A stretch of 64,000 nucleotides of DNA from Leucobacter celer subsp. astrifaciens. Its GTDB lineage: Bacteria > Actinomycetota > Actinomycetes > Actinomycetales > Microbacteriaceae. The stretch spans positions 89,239 to 153,238 of the forward strand of contig NZ_JHEI01000143.1 in the NCBI RefSeq assembly GCF_001273835.1. Direction: 5' to 3'. Under the pieces are notes generated by a model. The model was not told the DNA's origin. It worked only from the letters and a program-made list of their open reading frames with translations, and searched no databases. This document shows, piece after piece, positions 1 through 7,638 of the stretch. How positions within the stretch are numbered: the first letter of the stretch is position 1; the number at the start of each line of letters is the position of its first letter. The position numbers and the translations under genes are program-made.

Positions 1-1
1 T

Positions 2-133
2 CTGCTCCAACTGGACGACGCGCAGGTGGGCGCCGATCTGCGCGAGTTCGCCAGATTGCTGGAGACGAACGGCTTCGAGACCGGGGCCTGGCGCGGCGCC
101 ATCGATCGACCGGGCGATCCGCTCCCCGGCTGA
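2..133 (+). CDS. C-terminal end of an unidentified protein (5' truncated by window edge)
   Basis: A frame is open from base 2 to a TGA at 131-133 and gives 43 residues, beginning LLQLDDAQVG and ending RPGDPLPG. Codon use is G+C-rich at third positions, as in the neighbouring genes, so it is probably the tail of a real gene that starts outside the window. The fragment is too short to assign to a family. The next gene starts about 100 bases downstream on the same strand. Confidence 0.4.
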   Translation: MLQLDDAQVGADLREFARLLETNGFETGAWRGAIDRPGDPLPG

Positions 134-232
134 GACTCCCGCACCCCGCAGCCGTGACCGGCGCCGGGTGCGAAACCCGGTCGTGCGCGCCGGGACAGCG
201 ACGATGAAGCATCCGAGGAGAGGCGAGGGATC

Positions 233-454
233 ATGGCCGAGTTGTGGGAGCAGAACGAGGAGATCGACGAGAACGAGGAACTCGTCGCGACCGATCATCG
301 GGATGAATCATCCGAGATCGTGACCCCGGAGGAGGAGCAGGCCGTCGAGACGACGGCGAGCGATCCTCGCGAGGCGCTCCAGGAGCTGGGGGAGGACGTC
401 GCGTCTTCGCCCGCGAGACGAGGGCACGAGGGCGATCAGGAGCCGGGGGAGTAG
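233..454 (+). CDS. small, highly acidic hypothetical protein (73 aa)
   Basis: The product is very rich in Glu and Asp (for example NEEIDENEE near residues 8-16), with no membrane segment and no recognisable domain; it is probably largely disordered. The ATG follows a purine-rich stretch (gaggagaggcgaggg). The stop TAG lies two bases before the start of the carboxylate-amine ligase gene, so the two are probably co-transcribed. No function can be assigned. Confidence 0.6.
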   Translation: MAELWEQNEEIDENEELVATDHRDESSEIVTPEEEQAVETTASDPREALQELGEDVASSPARRGHEGDQEPGE

Positions 455-456
455 AG

Positions 457-1617
457 ATGGCGAATACGCAGGCGGGCGACACGCGCACCTTCGGCGTCGA
501 GGAGGAGTACCTGCTGCTGGACGCCGACACAGGCCTCCCGAGCGACCGCGCCGCGGAGCTGATCCGCGCCGTGCCGCAGCTGAGCGATCGCGCCGAGCGG
601 GAGTTCTTCTCGAGCCAGCTCGAGACCGCGACACCGGTCTGCCGGGACGCCGCGGAGGCGGAGGAATCGCTCACGGACTTCCGCTCGGTGGTGTCCCGCG
701 CGGCCGCGGCCCGCGGGATCGTGCTCGCGGGAACCGGGCTGCCACCCGTGGGCGGGGAGGAGGCCGGGACGGTCACTCCCCGGGCCCGCTATCGTGCGAT
801 CGATGCGGAGCTGCGCAACGCGTCCTCGTACCAGTACGTCACGGGCACCCACGTGCACGTGGAGATCCCCTCTCCGGACGCTGGGGTCGAGGTGCTGGCA
901 CGGCTCGCACGCTGGGCGCCGATGCTGCTCGCACTGACCGCCAACTCGCCGCTGTGGTGCGGCGAGGAGACCGGTTTCGCGTGCTGGCGGCAGATCATGA
1001 ACCGCTCGTGGCCGGTCACCGGCTATCCGCCCCCGTTCGCGGACGGGGAGGACTACGCGAGATCGGTGGATCAGCTCGTCAGCAGCGGCGTGCTGCTCGA
1101 CCCGGGCATCGTGACGTGGGAGGCGCGGCTCTCGCAGAACTATCCGACGCTCGAGCTGCGGATCGCCGACGCCCAGCTCGAGGCCGCCGACGCCGTCGCC
1201 TTCGCCGTACTCGTGCGCGCGCTGGTCGATCGGTGCCTGCGCGAGGCGGAGGCGGGCGAGCCCAGACCCCGGATCGCTCCGGGGTTGGTCGACGGCGCGA
1301 TCTGGATCGCCGCGCGCAACGGGCTTTCGACCGACCTGGTCGATCCGCTTGCCGGAACCTCGGTGCCGGCACTCGAGCTCGTCGAGCGCGCTGTGGCGAC
1401 GGTGAAGCCCGAGTTGCGGCGCTTCGGCGACCTCGAGCGAGTGGAGCGGTACGTCGAGCGACGCCGACGCGGCGCCCCGGCCCGACTGCAGCTCGACCGC
1501 TTCCAGGAGGCAGGGATCCCGGGGCTGCTCGATCTCTACCGCGCGTGCAGCGAAGGGCGAGGTTCGGAAGCGAGGATCGATGCCGAGCCGGCGACGCAGG
1601 CTGCCGATCACGCGTGA
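457..1617 (+). CDS. YbdK-type carboxylate-amine ligase (glutamate-cysteine ligase 2 family)
   Basis: The 386-residue product matches the usual size of the GCS2/YbdK family. It opens with the family signature FGVEEEYLLL at about residues 13-22 and carries the histidine-rich segment GTHVHVEIP in the first half. Relatives ligate an amino acid to a carboxylate using ATP, and weak gamma-glutamylcysteine synthetase activity is known for E. coli YbdK; the substrate here is unknown. The start is two bases after the stop of the acidic small protein, and the 3' end overlaps the topoisomerase IB gene by 38 bases, which suggests translational coupling. Confidence 0.88.
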   Translation: MANTQAGDTRTFGVEEEYLLLDADTGLPSDRAAELIRAVPQLSDRAEREFFSSQLETATPVCRDAAEAEESLTDFRSVVSRAAAARGIVLAGTGLPPVGGEEAGTVTPRARYRAIDAELRNASSYQYVTGTHVHVEIPSPDAGVEVLARLARWAPMLLALTANSPLWCGEETGFACWRQIMNRSWPVTGYPPPFADGEDYARSVDQLVSSGVLLDPGIVTWEARLSQNYPTLELRIADAQLEAADAVAFAVLVRALVDRCLREAEAGEPRPRIAPGLVDGAIWIAARNGLSTDLVDPLAGTSVPALELVERAVATVKPELRRFGDLERVERYVERRRRGAPARLQLDRFQEAGIPGLLDLYRACSEGRGSEARIDAEPATQAADHA

Positions 1618-2587
1618 GGTCGAGGACGGCGTCGCCGTCTACCGGCTGGGCGGGCGCCGGATCGGCTCCCGCCGCGAGATCGAACGGCTGGACGCTCTCG
1701 CGATCCCGCCGGCCTGGACCGAGGTGGAGATCGCGCGCTCGCCATCGGCCAAGGTGCTCGCCCGCGGCCTCGACGCCGCGGGCCGCACCCAGGCGATCTA
1801 CCACCCCGCCTTCCGGCAGCGGATGGACCGGCGCAAGTTCGACCGGGTCGTGCGCTTCGGCGAGGCCCTGCCGCGCCTGCGCGCCAGGGTGGACCGGGAT
1901 CTCCGGCGACGGCGACTGGACCGGGACCGGGTGACGGCCTGCGTGATCAGGCTCATCGACCGGGAGCTGTTCCGCGTGGGCAACACCGAGTATGCGGCAC
2001 GGCATCGCAGTTACGGCATCACGACGTTGCGCGCGAAGCACGTGCGGGTCTCGGCGGATTCCGTGGAGTTCGACTTCACGGGGAAGAGCGGCCGGCGTCA
2101 GCGCAGGCGGGTGCGTGATCCGCGCGTCGCGCGACTGCTGGGACGTCTGAACGAGCTGCCCGGTCGGGAGGTCTTCCGCTTCTTCGACGAGGACGATGTC
2201 GTGCACCCGCTGCGCGCGAGGCACGTCAACGCCTACGTGAAGCGGCACCTGGGCGCCGAGTTCTCGGCGAAGGACTTCCGCACCTGGGGCGGCACCCTCA
2301 TCGTGGTGCAGGCGCTGCTCGAGGCGGACGCCGAGGATCTCTCGGATCAGCGTCTCGCCGCAGCCGCGGCAAGAGCGGCGGTGCGAGAGGCCGCCGAGAT
2401 CCTCGGGAACACACCCGCGGTGACGAGATCCTCGTACATCGACCCGCGGGCGCTCGCCGCCTTCGAGAACCCGAAGGCCGTGGAGCGTCTGCAGCGAGCC
2501 CGGGCGCGCATGCGCCCGCGCCGCTACCTGAGCGTGGAGGAGCAGAGCGCCCTCGCCCTGCTGCGGCAGCACGCGAAACGGCGCTGA
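1580..2587 (+). CDS. DNA topoisomerase IB (eukaryotic/poxvirus-like type)
   Basis: This 335-residue enzyme should relax supercoils through a 3'-phosphotyrosyl intermediate. Visible catalytic positions are Arg132 (FRVGNTEYA), Lys169 (TGKSG), Arg234 (KDFRTWGGT) and Tyr286 (TRSSYIDP). An Asn (GNTPAV, 277-278) stands near where poxvirus enzymes carry the catalytic His. The N-terminal 90 residues match the bacterial TopIB domain (IPPAW, IYHPAFR, KFDR). The reading frame starts inside the ligase gene (38-base overlap). Bacterial TopIB is sporadically distributed and often lies with stress or accessory genes, as here. Confidence 0.9.
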   Translation: MPSRRRRLPITREVEDGVAVYRLGGRRIGSRREIERLDALAIPPAWTEVEIARSPSAKVLARGLDAAGRTQAIYHPAFRQRMDRRKFDRVVRFGEALPRLRARVDRDLRRRRLDRDRVTACVIRLIDRELFRVGNTEYAARHRSYGITTLRAKHVRVSADSVEFDFTGKSGRRQRRRVRDPRVARLLGRLNELPGREVFRFFDEDDVVHPLRARHVNAYVKRHLGAEFSAKDFRTWGGTLIVVQALLEADAEDLSDQRLAAAAARAAVREAAEILGNTPAVTRSSYIDPRALAAFENPKAVERLQRARARMRPRRYLSVEEQSALALLRQHAKRR

Positions 2588-2646
2588 GCGCCGGCGCCGA
2601 GGCGCTGGACCGAGGGGCCGCGCCCATCGTGCCGGGTGACCGCGGA

Positions 2647-3123
2647 TCAGTCCTCAGGGTCGCTCTCGACGTCGAAGCGCGCGCGATAGCGCTCCTCCGC
2701 CTCGACGAGCAGCGACTCGGAGAGGCGCGCCACCGGCACCACGTTGCGCAGCAGCGGTTCGCAGTCGGGGCCTCTGGCGATCACGCCGCCGGTGAGCACC
2801 CAGGCGATGCGATCCGGATTCTGCTGCTGCGATTGCCGATATCGGCGCAACTGCCGCGCGATCCAATCGGCAACCGGGCGATGCCACCAGTCCTCGGGTT
2901 GCAGCGGATCCACCGAGAGCCCGGGCAGATCGAGACCGCTCTCGGCGTCGACGCTGCGGCGTCGCGAATCGGCGACCGGCCCCTCCGAGTAGCGCACGTG
3001 GAGCTCCGGGAAGCGCCGCAGCACCCCCTCGAGCTCATAGATCGACGTGAGCGGTTGCAGCTCGAAACCGTCGCCGCTGATATCCGATAGTGATGACACT
3101 TCGCTTCCCTCCTTCACGATCAT
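2647..3123 (-). CDS. DUF6098 family protein
   Basis: A 158-residue soluble protein that I recognise as DUF6098-like from blocks such as LTSIYELEGVL, YSEGP, LDLPGLSVDPL and WVLTGGVIARGPDCEPLL. Function is unknown. The start ATG at 3123 is fixed by a 4-base ATGA overlap with the stop of the upstream DUF6766 frame (3120-3123), so the pair is translationally coupled. The family is restricted to actinobacteria as far as I know. Confidence 0.75.
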   Translation of the reverse strand: MIVKEGSEVSSLSDISGDGFELQPLTSIYELEGVLRRFPELHVRYSEGPVADSRRRSVDAESGLDLPGLSVDPLQPEDWWHRPVADWIARQLRRYRQSQQQNPDRIAWVLTGGVIARGPDCEPLLRNVVPVARLSESLLVEAEERYRARFDVESDPED

Positions 3124-3790
3124 TCCGACTCGACGGCGCTTCGTGCATGGGGTGCGCCGACGGGCTTCGACTCCGCGGAGCCGCGCTGCCGCAGGTAGAT
3201 GGAGAAAGCCACCATGCTGCCGACCGCGAGCAGTTCCGACTGCCAGTTCTGCAGTGTGCGATTCCAGAAGTCGGCCGAGGCCAGGTACTCGATGAACGAC
3301 ACGGCGGGCCGGCCGTGCAAGGCCTGCTCCTCGTTGAACACCGTGGTGCCCGCCACCGCCTGCGCGAGCCAGGAGAGCACGAACACCGATCCCATCACGA
3401 GCAGCAGCGAGTTGCTGTACACCCAGCGCCGTGCACCGCCAGCGCGGGCCCACGCCGGTGAGTCGGGGCGCGCGTGGGCGCCGAGCAGCTGTTCCTCCTC
3501 GCTGCCCGTGCCCTCATCGCCCGGCTTCTTCGACTCGGGCGAGCCGCGCTGCACGAACCACACCGTCGCGAGAATGAACAGGAAGAACTGCAGGTACTCG
3601 GACTGCCAGTTCTCCGCCACATCGACGACGAAATCCGAGGAGGTGACGAAGCCGAGCCACGTGGTCGTGTGCGCCCCGTGTGCGAGCTGTTCCGCGTTGT
3701 GGGCGGCGAGGCCCGCGACCGACTGGCCCGCGAGCGTGACGCGAAGGCCGCCGCGAAGACGAGCGAGAGCGCGTGGTCCCTGGCCCTCAT
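3120..3790 (-). pseudogene. DUF6766 family membrane protein, frameshifted near its N-terminus
   Basis: The ATG at 3790 has a strong ribosome site (GGGGAGGTGA) and opens a frame reading MRARDHALSLVFAAAFA. The rest of the protein continues in another frame as TLAGQSVAGLAAHNAEQLAHG and so on, through AENWQSEYLQFFLFI to the TGA at 3120. The frames meet near 3738-3744, where one base appears to be missing. Joined, they give about 223 residues with two copies of a motif (AGQ/AEN-WQSEL/Y-LF-hydrophobic helix-QRGSPESK), typical of DUF6766. This may be a true inactivating frameshift or a sequencing error; the rest of the gene shows no decay. Confidence 0.7.
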
Positions 3791-3794
3791 GGGG

Positions 3795-3878
3795 TCACCT
3801 CCCCGCCAGCGAGATGAGCAGCATGGCGACGAGGCCGACGATCACGACCGCGGTCCACCAGATGAAGACGACTTTCAT
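3795..3878 (-). CDS. 27-residue single-helix membrane peptide
   Basis: An ATG at 3878 opens a 27-codon frame that begins MKVVFIWW, has one continuous hydrophobic helix (VVIVGLVAMLLISLAG) and ends LAGR. It stops at TGA 3795-3797, four bases before the DUF6766 start, and the Shine-Dalgarno of that gene (GGGGAGGTGA) is formed by its last codons. This layout (micropeptide, DUF6766, DUF6098) looks like one operon. No function is known. Evidence is hydrophobicity and context only. Confidence 0.5.
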   Translation of the reverse strand: MKVVFIWWTAVVIVGLVAMLLISLAGR

Positions 3879-4113
3879 GCGGCGATCGTACGGCCGACGA
3901 GGCGGTTGGTATCAGGGCCTTGCGGGTGCGCGGCGACTGTGGCATGTTGCGATCACCGCTCCGGATCCTGCCCGGCGTCGGCCGCCGAGCGGCAGAGTAC
4001 TCGCTTGCGGCGGAGCTGTCGAGGGTCTCCTCGTCGCCGCTGGAAGGGCCTAGCGTCGGAAGCGTACACACCCGCCATGCGCATTGCGCGGAGCACGTGA
4101 GGAGGGCGCGACG
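3879..4113. other. intergenic region between divergent genes
   Basis: This 235-base gap separates the minus-strand micropeptide/DUF6766 unit from the plus-strand Rho-N-like gene. A TAGCGT hexamer near 4050 could be a -10 element for the rightward gene, but I see no convincing -35 partner. No open frame with gene-like codon use was found. Confidence 0.3.
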
Positions 4114-4380
4114 ATGCCCAGACAGCAGCGACCGCAGCTGAAGGATCCCGAACTCTACGAGCGCCTGCGAGACGATGGCGCCTCGGAGGAGAAGGCGGCC
4201 CGGATCTCGAACGCCGCGGCCAAGGAGGGGCGCTCCGAGGTGGGACGTCGCGGCGGCAAGGCTGAGGACTACGAGGACCGGACGGTCGAGGAGCTGCGCG
4301 ATCGCGCGAAGGAGCTCGGGATCACCGGCTATTCGAAGCTCAGGAAGAGCGATCTCATCGACAAGCTGCGCAATCACTGA
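4114..4380 (+). CDS. Rho N-terminal domain-like (DUF7218-type) small basic protein
   Basis: An 88-residue protein. The first half has a KDPELYERLRDDGASEEKAARISNAAA-type block (split here: KDPELYERL, then SEEKAARISN) followed by GRRGGKAEDY. The second half is a SAP/Rho-N-like helix-extended-helix (TVEELRDRAKELGI, SKLRKSDLI), expected to bind nucleic acid. The start at ATG 4114 is preferred over an earlier in-frame ATG at 4084 because GGAGGG lies at proper distance and homologous proteins begin with the Pro/Lys-rich segment. Role is unknown. Confidence 0.75.
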   Translation: MPRQQRPQLKDPELYERLRDDGASEEKAARISNAAAKEGRSEVGRRGGKAEDYEDRTVEELRDRAKELGITGYSKLRKSDLIDKLRNH

Positions 4381-4396
4381 GCACGCGGCGTTCCGG

Positions 4397-4999
4397 CTAC
4401 CAGATCTCGTCGGCCGAGGTGGCGAGCACCGTGATGAAGATCGCGAGCGGCACGAGCCAGATCAGGCCGAGCAGCACGGCCTCGACGCGCAGGCGCGCGG
4501 GGCGCGAGAGTCTCGTCGCGCGCACGGCGAGCATGGCGAGCAGCGTCACGAGGGCGAAGCCGATTCCGATGCTGCACCACAGCGGGTTCCACGGGTACAC
4601 CGCGAAGAGTGCGGCCGAGACGAGCACCGTGGCCACGATCGCCGCCACCAGCCAACGGGTGGTGCTCGTGTTCGTGAGCGCCGGCTGGCGGTGCGCCAGC
4701 GCGGGATCGACCTGCCCGCGGTGCGGGTTGGGAACCGAGGCCTCGGCCTCATCGCTCATGGTCGAGCCGTCGAGGATCGGGCGGTCCAGATGGTCGATGT
4801 CGTGCGGCGGGCCCGTCACGGTGCCCTGGCCGGTGCCGGCGTCGAAGCGCGTCGCCGGATGGGGTGCGTCGGGCCGCTCCTCGGCGAGGCGCTCCTCGCC
4901 ATCGGGATCGACCGCGGGCTCCAGTTCGTCGCCCCGATCCTGCTCGGCCCGCTCGGAGCCGCTCGTCGGCTCCCGCTCGGCATGATCCTCGTGTCGCAT
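4397..4999 (-). CDS. membrane protein with acidic N-terminal region and three transmembrane helices
   Basis: The 200-residue product has a charged, Glu/Asp/His-rich cytoplasmic region of about 110 residues and then three hydrophobic helices (WLVAAIVATVLVSAALF, IGFALVTLLAMLAV, LLGLIWLVPLAIFITVL). The ATG at 4999 is chosen because GGGAGG sits five bases upstream; a longer in-frame extension to 5104 lacks this. I do not recognise the family. It is convergent with the Rho-N-like gene, with 16 bases between stops. Confidence 0.65.
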   Translation of the reverse strand: MRHEDHAEREPTSGSERAEQDRGDELEPAVDPDGEERLAEERPDAPHPATRFDAGTGQGTVTGPPHDIDHLDRPILDGSTMSDEAEASVPNPHRGQVDPALAHRQPALTNTSTTRWLVAAIVATVLVSAALFAVYPWNPLWCSIGIGFALVTLLAMLAVRATRLSRPARLRVEAVLLGLIWLVPLAIFITVLATSADEIW

Positions 5000-5117
5000 C
5001 GGAACCTCCCTCGCACGCACGTCCTCCGGGGCGGTCCAGCGCCCCGCTGACACCTCGACCGTATCCCCGCGACGGCACGCGTCAGCAGAGGGTGGACACC
5101 GCACCGGGCGGCGCGTA

Positions 5118-6683
5118 TCATCGCGGTCCGAGCGCTCCCGAACTCGCGACGAGCTCGCGGGTGAAGGGATCCCGCGGAGCCCCGAGCACGTCCTCCGTGC
5201 CGCCCTCCTCGACGACGCGGCCGTCGCGCATGATCAGCACCCGGTCGCAGACGGTGCGCACCGCGGCGAGGTCGTGCGACACGAAGACGACCGAGAGGCC
5301 GCGCTGCTGCTGCAGCTCGCGCAACAGCTCGAGAATGCCGGCCTGAGTCGATACGTCGAGCGCTGAGACCGGCTCGTCGCACACGAGTACGTCGGGTTCG
5401 GCGGCGAGTGCGCGGGCGATCGCGACGCGCTGCCGCTGCCCGCCTGAGAGGGTGGCCGGGTGGCGGCGCAGCAGCTCCGCCCCGAGGCCCACCTGCTCGA
5501 GCAGCGATGCCGGGGTCGCGCCGGTGGCCCCGCCGGCGCGGGCCGCGCGGGCCGCTCGCCTGATCGAGGCGCCGATGATGCGCTCCACGCGCCACCGCGG
5601 GTCGAAGGTCGCGAGCGGATCCTGCGGGATCAGGCGGATGCGGCAGTTCGGGTCTGCGAGTTCGATGCTGCCGGCGTCGGGCCGTTCGGCGCCCACGAGC
5701 AGCCGCGCGAGTGTGCTCTTCCCCGCCCCGGATTCTCCGACCACGCCGATCGCCTCGCCGCGCCGCAGCGTCAGATCGACGCCCTGCACCCCGGTCGTGC
5801 CGCCGTCCGGCGAGGCGAACCTGCGCGCCGCGCCGCGCAGTGCGAGGATCTCGGGTCCGACTGCTGCATCGCGCGGGCCGGCGGGTTTGGCGCCGCGCGG
5901 GATCGCGTCCACGAGCGCCCGTGTCGCGGCGTGCCGCGGCCGCCCCAGCACCTCCTCTGCGGTGCCGGTCTCCACGATGCGCCCCCGGTCGAGCACCGCG
6001 ATGCGGTCCGCGATCCGCGCGACGCTCGCCAGGTCGTGGCTGATGAGCACGAGCGCGGTGCCCCGACCCCTCACCTCGCCGAAGAGCCGCAGCACGCGAG
6101 CAGCGGTCGTGGGGTCGAGCGCCGTGGTCGGCTCATCGGCGACCAGCAGCGCCGGTTCGTCCACGAGCGCCGAGGCGATGAGCACGCGCTGCCGCATCCC
6201 GCCGGAGAGTTCGGCGGAGCGCTGCCGCAGTCGACGGGCCGCGTCGGGGAGCCCCGCCGCGTCCAGCGCCTCGATGACGGCCGCCCGTCGCTTTCGGCCG
6301 CGCACGCCGCGGATCGCCGGCGTCTCACCGACCTCGGCCTCGATGGTGCGCAGCGGGTCGAGCGACTGCAGCGCGTCCTGCAGCACGAGCGACACGGTCG
6401 AGCCCCGCAGCGAGCGCCACCGCCGCTGCGACGCTCTCCGCAGATCCTGTCCGGCCAGCTCGAATGCGTCGCTGCGCGCGGACCAGCGCGGATCCGCCTG
6501 CGTGAGACCCAGCAGCGTGCGGGCGAGCACCGATTTCCCCGCACCGGACTCGCCGACGATCGCGAGGCACTCGCCGCGCTCCACTCGCAGCGACACCCCC
6601 TCCAGCACCGCCCGCGCGCTCTTTCCCCTCCGCCCCGGTCCCGCGCTCACGAGGGAAACCGTCAACCCCTCGACCTCCAGCAC
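5118..6683 (-). CDS. dipeptide/oligopeptide-type ABC transporter, fused double ATP-binding protein
   Basis: Two complete nucleotide-binding domains are fused, equivalent to DppD plus DppF. Domain 1 has Walker A GESGAGKS near residue 50, signature LSGGMRQR and Walker B LLVADEPT; domain 2 has a second GESGAGKS near 320, LSGGQRQR and VLVCDEPV. It should energise import by the permeases encoded upstream. The start is placed at GTG 6683, behind an AAGGAG site, giving 521 residues beginning LEVEGLTV, the normal start of such domains. An ATG at 6824, overlapping the permease stop, is in frame, but its 47 extra residues would be encoded by a palindromic repeat. Confidence 0.88.
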   Translation of the reverse strand: MLEVEGLTVSLVSAGPGRRGKSARAVLEGVSLRVERGECLAIVGESGAGKSVLARTLLGLTQADPRWSARSDAFELAGQDLRRASQRRWRSLRGSTVSLVLQDALQSLDPLRTIEAEVGETPAIRGVRGRKRRAAVIEALDAAGLPDAARRLRQRSAELSGGMRQRVLIASALVDEPALLVADEPTTALDPTTAARVLRLFGEVRGRGTALVLISHDLASVARIADRIAVLDRGRIVETGTAEEVLGRPRHAATRALVDAIPRGAKPAGPRDAAVGPEILALRGAARRFASPDGGTTGVQGVDLTLRRGEAIGVVGESGAGKSTLARLLVGAERPDAGSIELADPNCRIRLIPQDPLATFDPRWRVERIIGASIRRAARAARAGGATGATPASLLEQVGLGAELLRRHPATLSGGQRQRVAIARALAAEPDVLVCDEPVSALDVSTQAGILELLRELQQQRGLSVVFVSHDLAAVRTVCDRVLIMRDGRVVEEGGTEDVLGAPRDPFTRELVASSGALGPR

Positions 6684-6710
6684 CGCGGCGGGTGCTCCTT
6701 CAGATGCGAG

Positions 6711-6806
6711 GGGCGGGATGGCCGGGGGGAAAAGCCGTTCGTGGTTGGGACTGGCAGCGAGCGAAGCGAGCCGGATCGAACGGCATTCCACCCGGCCATC
6801 CCGCCC
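6711..6806. repeat. 96-bp near-perfect palindrome between permease and ATPase genes
   Basis: The outer arms 6711-6726 (GGGCGGGATGGCCGGG) and 6791-6806 are exact inverted copies, and a second exact 8-bp pair lies inside at 6734-6741 and 6777-6784. The short stretches between them (GGGAAAA and ATTCCA) nearly pair, so the stem approaches 31 bp. The loop contains a GAGCGAGCGAAGCGAG core shared with repeats at 8.65 and 37.1 kb. It looks like an intercistronic extragenic palindrome. Confidence 0.75.
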
Positions 6807-6816
6807 TGGTACCCCG

Positions 6817-7638
6817 TCACTCATGCGACACCCCTCCGATCCGTCGCCCGATCACGGTCAGCGCGGCCGCGGTCACCACGATCGCGAGGCCGGGGCACAC
6901 CGTCATCCACCACGCCGTCGTCAGATACACCCGTCCGGCGTTCAGCATCGCGCCCCATTCGGGTGAGGGCGGCAGGGCGCCGAGTCCGAGGAAGCCCAGA
7001 GCCGACACCCAGACGATGGCCTGGCCGATCCCGAGCGTCGCGGCTGAGACCAGCGGCCACAGCGAGTTCGGTGCGATGTGCCGCGAGAAGACGCGCAGCG
7101 GGCCGATCCCGTCCAGGCGCGCCCACTCCACGTAGCCGCTCGACGCGATGCCGCGCACGCGAGCGCGCAGCATGCGCGCGTACCCGGGGATGGTGGCGAG
7201 GCCGATCGCGATGATCGAGGCCGCCGGCCCCGAGCCCATGACCGAGATGAAGAGCAGCGCCATCACGAGCGTGGGCAGCGCGAACAGCACCTCGAAGACG
7301 CGGCCCAGCGAGGCGTCGAGCACTCGCGGACCCAGGCCGGCGGCGAAGCCGAGAACCGCCCCGATGCCGATACCGATGCCCGTCGCCGCGAGACCGATGC
7401 CGACCGACGCGGCCGCCCCGTGCACCACGCGCGTGTAAAGGTCGCGCCCCGACTCGTCGGTACCGAAGGGGTGCGCGAGCGACGGGGGAGCGAACGCCTC
7501 GGCCGGGTGCACGGCCAGCGGGTCGGCCGGGGCCAGCAGCTGCGGCGCGCACACGGCGAGCAGGGCGAGGATCAGCACGGCTGCGCTCGCGGTGCCCGCC
7601 CACCCGAGCGACTGCCAGACGCGCGAGGCCGCCCTCAC
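6817..7638 (-). CDS. ABC transporter permease, DppC-like
   Basis: A 273-residue inner-membrane permease of the BPD_transp_1 family with about six helices. It has the DppC-typical periplasmic signature HPFGTDESGRDLYTRV near residues 55-70 and the EAA-loop segment YVEWARLDGIGPLRVFSRHIAPN in the second half, the contact site for the ATPase. The GTG start overlaps the stop of the dppB-like gene by four bases (GTGA, 7635-7638). It works with the neighbouring DppB-like permease, the binding protein and the fused ATPase. Confidence 0.88.
   Translation of the reverse strand: MRAASRVWQSLGWAGTASAAVLILALLAVCAPQLLAPADPLAVHPAEAFAPPSLAHPFGTDESGRDLYTRVVHGAAASVGIGLAATGIGIGIGAVLGFAAGLGPRVLDASLGRVFEVLFALPTLVMALLFISVMGSGPAASIIAIGLATIPGYARMLRARVRGIASSGYVEWARLDGIGPLRVFSRHIAPNSLWPLVSAATLGIGQAIVWVSALGFLGLGALPPSPEWGAMLNAGRVYLTTAWWMTVCPGLAIVVTAAALTVIGRRIGGVSHE

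Noticed and set aside
436..1611. A 391-codon minus-strand frame opposite the carboxylate-amine ligase
   Set aside because: No domain; the plus-strand product matches a known family over its whole length.
6684..6824. ATG 6824 as the start of the fused ATPase
   Set aside because: It would translate a palindromic repeat into 47 residues absent from the family, whereas GTG 6683 has an AAGGAG site and gives the normal N-terminus. Not fully excluded, because the ATG overlaps the dppC stop.
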